DNA of 64,000 nt from assembly GCA_027382625.1 (NCBI GenBank), contig JAJKFJ010021072.1, positions 62,001 to 126,000 of the forward strand, read 5' to 3'. This document shows, in pieces, positions 1 to 12,791 of the stretch (position 1 is its first letter; each line of letters opens with the position of its first letter). The notes under the pieces were generated by a model. That model made no database searches. It was not told the origin of the DNA and saw only the letters and a program-made list of their open reading frames with translations. Origin of the DNA: Tetmemena sp. SeJ-2015 (lineage: Eukaryota > Ciliophora > Spirotrichea > Sporadotrichida > Oxytrichidae). Both the position numbers and the translations under genes were made by a program.

Positions 1-115
1 ACTTATCGCAAACGAGAAAGCTTTCAAAAATTCATATCATCTAAAAAACTAATGTCGTAATTCTACTACCCTTCAAATTTGCTACTAAAAATTCCTTTAA
101 CTATAATTAATTTTA

Positions 116-3100
116 TCAACTTGCGCTATAAATTATTAAATTTATCATTTAGCTTAGACTATGACCTGAGACATTTTTATTACTGAAAAATTGGCTTGGA
201 GTAGTCTTCTATGTCATTTAGTTAACTAAGGAAGTCTAAGGAGAGAAGTTGTGAATTGATTTGTGGCTCATGATTCTGTTGTTGCTTGGTCTAGATTTCG
301 GAGGAGAAAAATGTTACTGCCCTCCAGTTGCTACTGAAGTCAAGCCAAGTCGGTTATTTGATAGCAAACTACCTCCTTGGGAATTGACTAGCTAGCTCTT
401 ATGAGTTTGAGGCTGATTTAGATTGAGATGTGAATGTCCCTGATTAATATGTGACAACTGCTTTTGAGAGTTTTGGGGCAGTCTGTTTTAATTATTCTCT
501 TTGAATTTATCGATAATCCTCTGGTTGAAATTTGTTATCAAAAGTATAATAAAATTGCTTATAACCAAAATAAATGACTATTATTCATTAAAAAATAATT
601 CGATAAGGGATTTAAAATCCTGATCATCAAAGGTAGAAATACTTTAGAATTAAGATGAGTAAAAAATTTATATTTTACTCTTAAGATGAAGATAAAACAA
701 ATTAATGTAATTAAAGAAAAAGATCATTGATTATTGTATTATAAAATAAAAAAATTTCCTCTCAGTATCTTTAAATCATCATCTATGTGGTCTGATTAAA
801 CACCAATATTATCCTAGAACTATTGCTCATTAGCAATGACTTGCTAAGATCCAATCATTTGGTGCTAACTTAAGGATTAAGTGGGCTGTAACTGTATCAT
901 TTAATTAATTTAAGCTTGCTGAAGAGCATTTTAACTCTATGAAATAAAAATTTATACATGAAGCAGAAATATTTCAAAATTATATATTTATGATTCAAGC
1001 TACATCCCTCCAATATTTTGCGTCATTAACTGATCAATTAATAGTTATAATAAAATCGTTAGCTTCCTAAAGGTTTGATTAGTACTACAAGCTTGCTACA
1101 CTAGGAAGCTATTAGTTAATGATATTTGATTAGCCTTGAATTTGTATATCTTGGATAGAATTATTTTGAAACTACTATTACTGCTGCTGCTGTTCTTAAT
1201 TCCAGTTTAAATTCATATTTTCGTAGAGCCCTTCCTAGTTAACCTGCTGCTATTGTTGCAGTTATTGGGAATTTTAATAGACTTATTGCTCTCCCGATCC
1301 AAGCAATCTAGAAATATTACAAAATTAAAAAGCATTAAATAAATTTAAAATAATTTTTTCCTAGTCTCATCTATCTATATAGAGTAATTGTCTACATTCA
1401 ATTAAAAGGATATCTATAATTGCCGTTATGAATTCTATTATTGATTATTTATTTTTTGCTTCTTTATTTATATAATAAAATAGGGGCCTTTCCTCGACAT
1501 TAAAATTTTATAATGAATAAAAGAAAGTATATATTTATGGGATTATTTTCGCTGTCAGCTGCACCTAAATAAAATTTATATTTTAAGCTATTTTTTTGCA
1601 TTTGTTAAATATACCTAAAGTGCAATTTTGAAATAATTCAACATTTGTATATCTACAAAATTTATAAATAAATTAAAATCTCTAAATGTTAAAATTACAT
1701 TTATATTACGTTGTTCTATTTGAATAATAAAATAATCAAGTTGTGGAGTGTTGTCGATATTTTGGTTAGTTAAGTAATTCAGGTTTTGGTGCGAGGAAAC
1801 TTAGCTCTGTTACTAAAACTATTGCTGCTACTACAACTGCTATTGCTAGTTGAGTGACTGATCTTGGATGGACTACTACTGCATAGTGAGATAACTTTAA
1901 CTATTGTTTTGAGCTTGAGATATCTCATTAACTACATTTAATTGACTCTATTTGTTGGAGCCTAAATTATTAGCACCAGACTATCATAAATATTATTATA
2001 CTCCTATATGAGTTAAGGGAAAATTATTTCAACTAATCTTAAAGCTGACTTTAGCCCATTTGATTGAAGAGCGCTTACTGTAGCTAGATTTGGTTTTCCC
2101 TCTATACCTCAGAGGTTTATTACTGCTGGCTGAGTTGCTAAAGCTACAAACTCTCATGGAGAAGCTGTTATTAAAGCTGTGCTTGCTGCTCTAATTGGCT
2201 CTGCTGGAGAAGGGAGTCGATGTTTGGGGGGTTGCTATTCTAATAGTTTTAGACATTCAGTTCATCCTGAAGCTTTAAAAACCGACATTTAAATATAGAA
2301 TGAATGTATCTGTTAAATTAAATAATTTGATTTTTATCACCTATTTTAAGTAAGTAATCCTTATACTTATTAAAACAATATCGATGTAAAACTTAAACTA
2401 ATGCCATTCATATTATAGATAAGTTATATTTAGAAATCAATACCATCATTATCATAAAAGATATTGGCAAGTATTAAGATTATAAATAATCTACTATTTA
2501 TTAAAGAATAAAGCTAAGGATTGAGTCCATGAATCTTTAGCATCTCAATTGGCCTCTGCATATTAAAATGAAGAAAAAATACTAACGCATATCTTGGTTA
2601 CTAATCTTAGGAATGACTTTATTTTGAGCATTATATATTTTACAAAGCAAAAATGTAATACATTCTTTTGGTTTAAAGAGGTCTGCAGAGGTGAAAACCT
2701 TCTAGAAGAACGATCAGGATTATTTGATAGCATGCTCTCTTGAATCTCTTGAGTTTTATTTATCAAGTTGAATGGTCTCTAGTTCATATTAAAAAAGTCA
2801 AATTCAATTTGAAATTAATTGCATTTATATGTTATTAGATATTTTGTAACTGACCTCCATTGAATTTGGCTTATGAGAGCTGCGTATCTTTTTGCAAATT
2901 AAGGGGCTTGAACTAGCCGGCACTCATTGGTGGTTATCTTTAGCCGCTATTATTCTGGGATGGAGGCCCCTTTATCATACTTTAGTCCAGCTAGTGCCTA
3001 CTTTATAAGAAAATTAGCAACTTAATAACATCTCTTTTTAATTAATTCTTTTAAAGGGTATGTTGTAGGTATTTTCTTCTTGCTGCTGTTGTCCAAAGTT

Positions 3101-5736
3101 TTTATTCAAATTTAGGGAATTCAAGCCACCACCTAGAAGGAAGTTTGAGGAGGCCCTTTTGGAAATATTTGACTTTAGAATTTGGTGCCTTGAGTGCAAA
3201 GAAGTCTGATTATGGTTTGTAGCTTAATGATGCCCTCCGAAATTGAGTTTACAAAATGATATTTATAAAACGAAAAAGCTCAAATTTATTAAAGTTCTGG
3301 TAAAGTTATTTAAATTTTTAATTGAACTATGATATAAATTGGCAGGATTGGAAAGATGATGGTGATCCTTACTGTGCTTGCTTGAGTATTTGAAGGGATC
3401 GAGTGGCTGATAGTTTTCCTTGATAGGAGGATTATTCGCTTATTGAGTGAGTGCAGTATGAATGATCTAGTTGTTGTTCTAGAATGGCGTCGGCTGAATG
3501 AACTAACTGCTTTCCTGATTGTTAAAAGGCTAAGTGTTGTTGACTTATTAGAACTGACTCTAATTCACAGGCATTAATTCACTTTAATAACCTGCTTCAA
3601 TTATATTCAATAAGCTTTTAAATAATATCGTAGAAAATTAATAAATTGAGAAACCAAAAATAATAATCACCCCTGACAACAAACCTTCTTCGCGGATATC
3701 TCTTATAAATATGTATACAATATTTCCAGTTCATGAGCCTAATTTAGACTTATCTTGATTAATTTTTTATTTATAAATGTTTGATTTCAAGGGAAAAATA
3801 AGGATTTAAAAGAAAATTATAAGAGAGAGATTCTTGAAATAAAAGGAAAAGATTTTGTGTATTCCAAATTATAGAAATTGATTGAGATAAATTCCATTTA
3901 TTTAAATTCTTCAGTCTATTGTGTTTGATACCTTTAGTTGTTGATATACTGAGAAGGCACAGATGACTGGATCTCCCCATCAATAAAAATACATAAAATT
4001 CTTAAACCATACTCGTTAATATATTGCACAGTCTATTAGATTTGAGTTGTCTGCTAGGCGGCAGGAATTAAGTCTTAAATCAGGTTACTAGCCTAATTTG
4101 CAACGAAGCTTTCAGGAATCTAAACTTAGTTTGTAGTGTTATACTAAGTTTGATAGATGTTGCTCTTTATCACCTGATATGGCTAATGAACTACTATTTG
4201 TGGCTGAGAAGTGTTGTTGTTATTATTGTTGTTACTGTTGCAAGTGTGCTCAGTTCTCTTAAAGCCTTAGTTAAAAATAAATTTATAGTTTTGGTTGCCC
4301 CGCTGATTCATAACACCACCTCTTGACTTATGTCTATTGCAGTGATGACAAACTCCTCCATTATGTTGATGCCCAAAAATTAACTAAGTAGAAATAAATG
4401 TGCCCACCACCTTGATTATGAGCTCCATGTTAATGATGGGTAGTTCGTTGTGATTATTCGATTTGCGAGAAAGGCACATAGCCTTGAGGCTCGTTATTCA
4501 TATTTTGATATTAAATAGTGCTGTCAAGCCCTTGGCCCTATGCTCGCATTTAAATCTAGCTTATCTGAGATGGCTGAATATAAGTACCACCTTACCCCTC
4601 ATAGTAAGTAGCATACTGAGCATGACTGTCATCCTCCTGAATAGTTTGAACTAGTATTGGCTACCCTGTCATTGAGTCATACATATACTACTGACCTGTG
4701 GAATTATGAAGAGCTAGGATTTCTCCTTAAGCATTCACTATTTAGTAGCCTTAGCTTTAGGGCATCAGATCTTATCTCATGCCCTAGCCTAGGTTCTATT
4801 GAACAGCCTCAATCTCGTAAATTTGCTATTGCTGCCCTCTTTAGGATGCTGAGGGTTAAATTATGACCAAGCGGCCTTGCTCATCTACAAACTGCTACTG
4901 CTGCTAATACTACTATTACTATCTGCTTGACGTTATTTGTCTCTAGTTATGGTTTTGACTAATTTGGGCCGTCTCTACGTATTAATTTGGCTAGCTTGAC
5001 GTCAGAACGAGGCCATTAGGAGTTTACATATAGGTAAGTTGCTGCTGCTCTCTGCCTTGAGGGTTTTGAACTAGCGACTAAGAGGAGGTTGGAATGATTA
5101 GCACTTGCTGGCCATTAAGAGTTGCGACTTAGTACTGTGGCTAGGAGGTTTGAGAAATTTACAAAGCTTATTAAGCTGTCTACAGTATATCTATAGTTTG
5201 TAATGAGATTAAAATTCTTCAGTAAAATTAACAAATTATAATATTATTATTCACAATTAATAATAGAAATGGAAAATAAAACTTACCAGCCTAGACTGCT
5301 TAAGCTTGCGTTATCTGAGGTTGAATAATGTATTCTCCATTATTAGTCTGCAGCACTTAGATTGGCTGATGCTGTGTCTACAAGTTATGGAGTGCAATTG
5401 AGTGTGGATTAGCCTAAATTTAGTTTGTGTTTGGAGAAGGATCATTCTAAATTTGCAGCTAGCTTTGAGAACTTTACAAAGGAATCATTTGATTCTTGTT
5501 GGAGAATATTTAATGCATGGTTTTATTATTCAATGTAACTTATGTAGATGAAATAAAATTTTTAAATACTACTTAACTGTGGGGTTGGTTTCTTACTAGA
5601 TCTGACTAGAAAGGAGGTAATTCTATTATGGAGGAGTTTTTGCAGCATTAATCAGCTAGCTGGAATCTTGAACTTGTAAAAGTTGTGGATTAGGGCTTTG
5701 CAAAAGTTAAAGAAGCAAATTTATAAAGTAATTCAT
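116..5736 (-). CDS. Long Gln/Asn-rich protein (probably one gene)
   Basis: Function not recognised. Read on the minus strand with TAA/TAG as Gln, long TGA-free stretches appear, e.g. about 5180-4340, 4280-3990, 3560-3330, 2290-2030, 1230-1080 and 500-120. They encode Gln/Asn/Ser-rich sequence with runs such as QQQYQQQQQF (about 4910-4880) and NSNNNNNNNT (about 4230-4200). The same DNA read on the plus strand gives meaningless Leu runs, which settles the strand. The proposed start is the ATG at 5736 (MNYFINLLLQLLQ) and the stop the TGA at 116-118. AT-rich frame-breaking stretches between segments (e.g. 2300-2560, 2760-2860, 3240-3330) are probably IESs or introns; I did not resolve their pointers. 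It could be two adjacent genes. Such low-complexity proteins are common in ciliates and often regulatory, but no domain is visible. Confidence 0.55.
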
Positions 5737-8700
5737 TATGATGACCTAAATTATTACATTTTCAATATAGAATATGACAATCAACAAATTTAATGATTTT
5801 AAAATAATTGCTTTCTCTAGCGTAAAGGAGAGAAAATAGAGAATTGGTAATATAATTTTTAAAAATATGGATGGATCAATAAAATATTTATAATGTAAAA
5901 TAGAAGTAAAATGAAGATTAAAATTTTAATATTCTCAAAAGTTAAAGTCTGGGATGATTAGATGCTGTTGAGGGTAGGATTAGTTACTGCTGCTATTATG
6001 GGTCATTGAGGGTAGAGTTTTGTAAAACCATTAGCTAATTGTCGACGCTCACAATTTTAGAGTGTATGGTTTGAGGAACTTGCTATTGAGAATTCACAAT
6101 AGCTGCAAGTTCTCCATTTGGCAGTAAAACGTACTGGGTCTCATCATTCACGATCAAATTTATTTACAAAAATAATTTAGTATAATTAGACAACTATGTA
6201 AACTAATAATAAATAAAAACTTAGTCTTAAATACATGTGCATACAAGACATGCCCATTTTAATACAATTAGAAATTAAAAATTATAGAAAGTTGTTAGTG
6301 AATTAATAATGTCTACTATCACCGATTCTCTTTAAATAAAACTTAATACTGTAATGAGGTGAAATTATTTGACATAATGTAGACTTATTCTCTCAGAAAT
6401 TCAAAGATAACTAGCCATAGTTATAAGAGAGAGAATCAGGGAGTCGCTGAGTAGAAAATTGGCTAAGTGATATCCTGAAAAAGATTTGATTTTTAAAATG
6501 AGAAGATGAGGGAAAAAAGATTGCTTCTTTTAAGCATAAGAAATGACTCTCCTTTTAATAATTTAAGAAATATTGAGGTTTTTATAGTAAAATCTTATTT
6601 TATATTCCAAATAATATTAAAAATTTTTCGTATAGAAAATAAAAATTAAAAAGATAAAATTCCAATAATATTTATAATAATGAAGTTAAATATATTAAAT
6701 TTTAATTATTAATGGGAGAAGGGGGGTAGTAGTTTTTTGCAAGTTCCCCCGGGAAGAAAGTTTTTAAAACCATTTTAATTTCGAACTCACTTTTAGGTGA
6801 ATGTTTTTTCTTGAGTTTTGGGGTTGAAGGGTTTTTTTTGGCTTGATGTCTAATTAGTAATATTTCAAAATTTCAAAATTTTGTTTAATGTATTCTTAAT
6901 TCATGCCACAAGAAAGCTTTTTCAAAAGAATTATTTTTTTGTGGTTAATTTCTCGATTTCATCTTTTTGTAAGAGGGGGTTATTGCCTTTTACTATTCTA
7001 TTGTAAGCTGTTGAGCCCAATTTAAATTAAGGATATCTTAAAAAAATGTTAAATAAGAGGAAGAAAACAAGCATAGAAATCTTTTTTTAAAATTAGATAT
7101 TATTTTTTTTAGATTCTTATTAATTAAAGTTTCTTTATAAATAAGATGATATAAAAGATCTAAAACTGTGTATTTAATAGAGTTGGGTATTCTGAATTTA
7201 CCTATTTATTGATGGTTTGTAGATAATTGATATCGTTAGAATGCCCCAGATTATTGTAGACATTTTCTGGCATGATTTTATTTTGCTTTGAAATAATAGC
7301 TGTCTGCCCATCTTAAAATAGGAAAGCATAATTGATTTTATATCAGAAAGTCTGAAATTGAATGGGGGAAATCTTATTTTTTTAATATAAAACTCTTAAA
7401 TAAGAAAAGATAAATTCAAATTTTTATTTTTCATAATTGGCCTTATGAAGAAAAAGCAAAATTTTTACTTTATTTTTAAATCGAAATTGATAAAAGATAA
7501 CACCTAATATTAAAAAATAAGAGTAAAGTTTCAAAGGTATAAGAAACTTTCCGATATATCCCATAAAAAAATTCTTTAAATGAGGATGTTTTGTGGTTTG
7601 AAAGTTTACAGATATATTCTTTTTATAATGGGATATGGAATCATTAGAATTCAAAAGTCTTACTCAAATGAATTTATCAAATTGTAGAGTCAATTTCAAA
7701 TACCTTCCAAAAAGATTTAATTTTCTTATTTAATTTAAATCTTAGACATTTGTGGTAAAAAAGAATGATTAAAGAAGCTTAGATATTTTTTTCAGCTTTA
7801 TAATTAGGAATAGTAAGGATTTGAATGCCTTAAGCTATTTAGATCTAACCCGTTGTTGTATTTACAACTCGGTTTTAAATTTAACTTGTTGATTCGTTTC
7901 TTAGCTCCATTTTCTCACCTACTCATTTAAAAAAAATTAAATTTTATTGTTTTTCATTGCTTACAATTTTAATTCCTTACCTAAGTTTGAGATTTCTCGT
8001 TTTTTCTCTTCCATATTATATAAAATTAATAATTATGGTCTGCAGCTCGGATATAATTAAAAATATATCAAGATAATCTGACCGCCCGATTCTAGTCCAT
8101 TCAATATTTAAAAAAAATTAATAGATTAAGTTTTAAATAATTCAAATTAATGACTCATAAAACCTAACAAAAATAAATGAAAAATTTTTTTTTTAAAAAA
8201 AAAATTGTAATACATATTTGCATAATATTTGAGGGTGGGGTCTAAATTAACAGGAATTCAATATAATCTCTTTGTGAAAGATGGTAAATTACCTGCTAGA
8301 ATCTATTATCCTTTACAAAGTTTCTTCATTTCTGTTTTTAGCGAAAAAAATATATTTGCAAATATATGGCATTCAAATAAACTGATTCGTAAGTCATTTT
8401 CTGAGCGTTCATTCCCTCAATCTATTTAAAATAATTTTTTTAAAAAACAATTTAATAATGGCAGTTATAAATGATTGAAGAATTTTTATTTAAGCATCTA
8501 TAAAGTGTTAAGTTTCAAAAGCGTCGAAAATGAATGTTTTTATTCGTTTAAAAAAGATAATTTATATAACTGCCATTCATTTAAAAAGGACTCTTTGTTC
8601 TATTTATCCTTTATTAACTTACAATTTCAACCTCATGATAAAATATTTATTTATATTGAAAATATGATCTTGAAAGAGTGATACTTAATTTAATTTTGCA

Positions 8701-9952
8701 ATGTTGAAAATATAAAATTAAATTTGGCTTGAATTCAGATGCTATTTAATTTACTCCTTGGGCAATATCTTAACTTGAGATTAATATAAGATTTAATTTA
8801 TTATATAAAAATTATTTAAATAATATTTTTTAATAGCCACTAATTTAAATCCTATACATAATAAGTTTCAAATTGAAGGTTTAAAAAAGGAAAAAAAAAG
8901 TAAAAATTCAAATATTTAAAAATTAAAAAAATTTTTGGTTTTAAATTTAAAAAAAAATAAAAAAAATTTAATTTTAAATATACTGGGAATTTTTAAAAAT
9001 AAAATTTAAAGATGAAGGTAAAATTTAAAATTAATAAGTATTAGAAAATTACCCGCAAAGTAAATAAAATACTTGTGAGAAAATAACTCTTTTTGAATTA
9101 GTAGGGTTTTTTTTTATTTTTTAAAAATGAGAGTTTGTTGACCTGGAGGGGAATTAGGGCAATTTATAGTGACTAAAATATGCAAACTGGCACATTAACT
9201 CATTCTCAGATAAGCTTTCGGTTAAGAGAATTCCATACTTTTGATAAATTATGGCAACAAAATTTTATGTCTATTTAGACATGATTGCAAATCATTTCAC
9301 GAAATAAAAAATTTACGACATAAAGGTTTTAAAGTCGGTAATTTAGCATCAATCCACTTATCTTTGTAGTGTTTTCAATAAAGATTAATATGCATTGTAA
9401 ATCTCAATCTAAGAAAATTTTTTATATGTCAAATTTAGTTAAGATAGAAGGAGTAATATTACAACAGTCCTAAATCTCCATAATTGATGGATCTCTTGTA
9501 TTGTAGCCAAATTTAGAGTAGTAAACAAGCAGCTTTTTTTGAAGATTTCAAAGGCAATTACAATTGCTAAAGATGAAACCAGAAAACAAAGTTCTCCCTT
9601 AAAAGAATTTCAATGAAAATTTATGAAATATAAATACAATAATTTTTTTTTTATAAAATAAGACAAATTACGTTTTTTGGTCAACCGCTAATTGATATTT
9701 TCCAAAAAAAGGAAAGTTTTTAAAAATTTTTTTATAAAAAAATAGGGGAATTTAAAATTTAAATTTTTAAAATTAAAATGGGATTTTCTTTAAAAAAATT
9801 TTTTAGCCTTTCAAAATTTTAGCCCCCCAATCCGGTTTTTGAAAATGATAATCTAAAATTTATTTTTTTGAGGAAGTTTTACAAGTTGAAAAAATATTTG
9901 TGCGAAAAAGATTGCTTTAAACCTCAAAAATAATGGAGAGATTTCAAGAATT
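5737..9952. other. AT-rich region without a convincing gene
   Basis: About 4.2 kb of very AT-rich DNA with frequent homopolymers. Two short plus-strand open stretches (8229-8480 and 8475-8681) encode Lys/Phe/Ser-rich peptides with no recognisable motif and no pointer-like joins. A minus-strand stretch at 7424-7654 is similar. I treat the whole region as intergenic or germline-limited DNA. Confidence 0.5.
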
Positions 9953-11909
9953 TCAAACACCCCTCTCTTTATTAAATTTTGGCTTATCAGGTAAAAAATT
10001 TATTTCAGGGAAATGCAAAAAACTCCGTTTTTAATGAATTTTTATTGAAGAATTTAGCCTCTGACTTACCCATAGCCTCTAGATTATGCTAAATTAATTA
10101 GCAATTTTTATTTATAATGTCATTAAAATCCTATATATTGTTCTAAATTGTGTTTTCTTAATCTTCCTCTACCTCTCCCTTCTAGCTTTAAAGAAAAATG
10201 CATGCTCATTGCTTAATAAGCTGGCCTCATTTATTTTGAGTCTCTTAGCGTTTTAGTAGTCTGCCTCTCTTTTGCTCTCCTCTGGATAGGCCTTATTGTG
10301 GTTGTGTAATTCTTCTTCGGCCCCTTTAAAGATGATGGTGTTATCTTCTCCCTCCATCAGCTGCATCTACATAATATATAATCAATACTTTTTATGTTAT
10401 TTATCTGTTTGAAATTGCGTTTTTGTCCCACGAGCGATGCATCTTCATCATTCCTAATTCCACCATCAGCTGCTCCAATGCTCAACCTATTTAAAAAACT
10501 AAGTTCAAGACTAAGAACAAATTGGACTCGGACTATTATAAATTCCTTAGCTGATTTATTCATTTCAAAGTGGTGCAACTTATTGATCAACACTATAATC
10601 AAAAGTAACTATATTTCACAATATATGGGTTATTGATTTCTTTTTTCATTAGTTTCTATCCTCCAAAACTTACTTTAATAGTGTATTGGAAAATACTCTA
10701 TTGAATATTATGATTGTTACTTTGATAAATGGTCTTGCTGAGGCTTGGGCTTGACGAGGTGTGGCTCGAGCCTTATAACGCAGTCTCTTTGTGTAGCTGT
10801 ATACTCCACCCTAGCGCCTGATAATGAATCGGAGCTCTGACTGAGTTCCCTCTGAGATTGAGATTACCTCATGTGAGAACCTAAATGTTTGAGTTGCATG
10901 TTTTTCTATCCAAGTGACATAGTCCCAATATTCGTGCATGATCTCGGACTTTATTTTATAAAAGAAATTATAATTATATTTTAGTAAAGTTGGAATCATT
11001 TAATATATCTTATAATTAAATAGAAATTCTCATAAAGAGACCTTAAATTATATAAATATGAGAGAGATTTTCTCATAATTTTATTAAAGCAAAAGAATAA
11101 ATTCTATTTCTAATTTATCCTATTATAAATTTATAAATTTAAATTTTTAAACTTATTTCTAGATTGATACATTTCCTCTCTTTCTATAGAAATAATATGA
11201 CTATCTACAAATGGTATTATTTTGAATAGTAGTTGGTTCCATTCCTGATAGGCAGGTTGCCTGTTTATGTTTTAGAGAGTGATCTCGGGCCTCTCCTGTA
11301 TTTCGAATCCATCGATAGCCATCGTTGATTCTTCGTGCAGTTTTTACAATGCGTTTATTTCCAAAAGTTTTAATGATTCCTTCGGATTGAATTTATCCAT
11401 TAAAAAATGATGGAATATAAATAAGTGAGTGAGTTTTCTTGTGTATCCCGGGTGGTGAATGTGTCACCCTCAACTGCGAGGGAGAGCTTAACTCTCGAGT
11501 AATCGAATAATTCCTCTGTGTATTCGTTATCAATGTTGTCTGGGTAGCCTTTGTAGTCCGCCTACCCCTCTTGCTCCCACTTAAGGCATGAGAACTCGTG
11601 CTCCAAAAGACCGCCTTTACTCACACGCACTCCACTCAAATTATATTTGAACTGAGCTCAAATAAAAGACAAAGAGAATCTGAGCCCTATATATAGATAG
11701 AATGAGAGTTTCAGTGTATGTGTATGTGTGTATTTTTCTTTTTTTATAATGAGCATGATGATTGGAGGTGAGATGGAGTGCTGCGGCAGAGGAGTTTATC
11801 TTTGTAGTTTGGAACATTTTTGCGCCAGGCCTGCTCTCTGATTTAGACTTTTATCCGCCCTGTCTGCTTCCACTATCAAAGTAGCAGGGCTGTCCTGCTT
11901 TGACTTCAT
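9953..11909 (-). CDS. Unknown protein, multi-segment
   Basis: Not recognised. The proposed start is ATG at 11909 (MKSKQDSPATLIVEADRA). Clear coding segments on the minus strand lie at about 11650-11410 (contains GYPDNIDNEYTEELFDY), 11400-11200 (KTARRINDGYRWIRNTGEA), 10980-10730 (MHEYWDYVTWIEKHATQTF, then SYTKRLRYKARATPRQ) and 10370-10080 (MEGEDNTIIFKGAEEELHN, then a basic stretch). The codon composition is that of a normal gene and richer in GC than the flanks. The joins between segments change frame, so IESs or introns lie between them. I mapped only a candidate repeat (10354-10473). The 3' end is approximate: TGA at 9953-9955 is the first downstream stop in the last frame. Confidence 0.5.
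10354..10462 (-). repeat. 11-bp direct repeat, IES-like interval
   Basis: GCAGCTGATGG (minus-strand reading) occurs at 10463-10473 and 10354-10364, 109 bp apart, inside the unknown gene. Its length and placement suit a long pointer. However, the upstream frame runs into a TGA just before the first copy, so a nearby splice acceptor would also be needed. Treat as a candidate. Confidence 0.4.
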
Positions 11910-12333
11910 TTCAGACTTTTAATCTTGACTATTCCCTTATAAAGTGTGAAATAATGAATAATGTTGATTAGGTGATTAAGTGGTTGAGGTTATAACCATT
12001 GCAATTATGCTTTTTATTGAAGGTCTACTTAATATCGACAAGAAATTATAATAATTTTTTGTCTCTCTCAAATTTTAAGCTTTAATTTAATTATTCCTAT
12101 TTCGTTATCCATAAATAAAATAGCACTTTATAAATAGAAGTTTACTAAAGAGTAAATACAATTTATATATTTGTTTGAGCAATATTTCCGTCTATAAGAT
12201 TATTGATGGTAAGAGTATTCACTCATTATAATTGTAAGGAGAGAAAAGGAAAAGTCTAAAATTATAAGCAAATGAAAGCTCAAAAGCAAAAAAAGGTAGT
12301 CTTAGTTTCTTATAAGGGAGGAGAGAATCCAGT
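11910..12333. other. Intergenic, nothing recognised
   Basis: 424 bp between two minus-strand genes. AT-rich, without long open frames or pointer-like pairs that I could connect to either neighbour. It should hold the 5' flank of the gene starting at 11909 and the 3' flank of the next gene. Confidence 0.4.
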
Positions 12334-12674
12334 TCAGCTGTCCAATCCAAAAACTCCAGTCATGGGGTAGTAAACTGTTATCAGGTCTGTGTAGAACTGC
12401 ACCACATCCTGGTACCTACCGAAGAAACAAATCTATAGACTACAGTCTTTATATTATCTTTGGAGAAACTGAGGATGCCCATCCACACATAAGCAGGGAA
12501 GGAAAGAGCCCAGAATTGGCTGAGGCCTGGAATCCAAAAGAACTCAGGGTAGTAAGAGAGGTGGCGTGAGATGTTCACCAGCCATCTGGGAGTATAATTA
12601 GCCTGGGCAGAGCCTGCCATCATAACTAGCACGAGCAAGAGGAGCACATACTTAAGAAGTTGCTACTATTTCAT
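12334..12674 (-). CDS. Small secreted or membrane protein
   Basis: About 107 residues after IES removal. The start ATG at 12674 gives MKQQQLLKYVLLLLVLVMM followed by AGSAQA: a textbook signal peptide (basic n-region, Leu/Val core, small residues at the cleavage site). TAG codons 3 and 4 read as Gln. The mature part is aromatic-rich (YYPEFFWIPGLSQFWALSF) and may form one or two membrane-associated helices. Without correction the frame reaches a TGA after residue 96 of the signal-peptide frame. Removing a 17-bp IES (12416-12432, pointer TAG) joins it to VQFYTDLITVYYPMTGVFG and the TGA at 12334-12336. No family recognised. The neighbour upstream is the thioredoxin-like gene on the same strand, 118 bp away. 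Confidence 0.7.
12416..12432 (-). other. IES, 17 bp, pointer TAG
   Basis: Direct repeat TAG (CTA on plus) at 12433-12435 and 12416-12418. Excision joins KTVVY to RYQDVVQFYTDL in frame. The short pointer leaves some ambiguity about the exact boundary. Confidence 0.6.
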
Positions 12675-12791
12675 TTTATTTAATAATTATTACAATAATT
12701 ATAACTCAACTATAATTAGCCTTGATAAAGCGCTTTACCTTCACATCAATTTACTATTCTCGACTGCGTATCACAATTAGTATGCTTTAAG

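Noticed and set aside
3350..3560. A frame that reads well if TGA is taken as Trp, suggesting full stop-codon reassignment
   Set aside because: Both the other plus-strand frame and, better, the minus strand are open without using TGA; many genes in the window end cleanly at TGA.
1100..4900. Plus-strand Leu-rich proteins with runs such as LLLLLLQLL
   Set aside because: They are the antisense of mixed-codon Gln and Asn runs; the minus strand gives long Q/N-rich frames typical of ciliates.
5011..5117. GGCCATTA repeat as an IES in the Q-rich gene
   Set aside because: One frame is open through both copies and their interval with sensible Gln-rich sequence, so no excision is needed.
6815..6822. 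TTTTGGGG as a telomere-repeat remnant or transposon end
   Set aside because: A single 8-mer (another near 473) is close to chance expectation at this length; no tandem copies or inverted partner.
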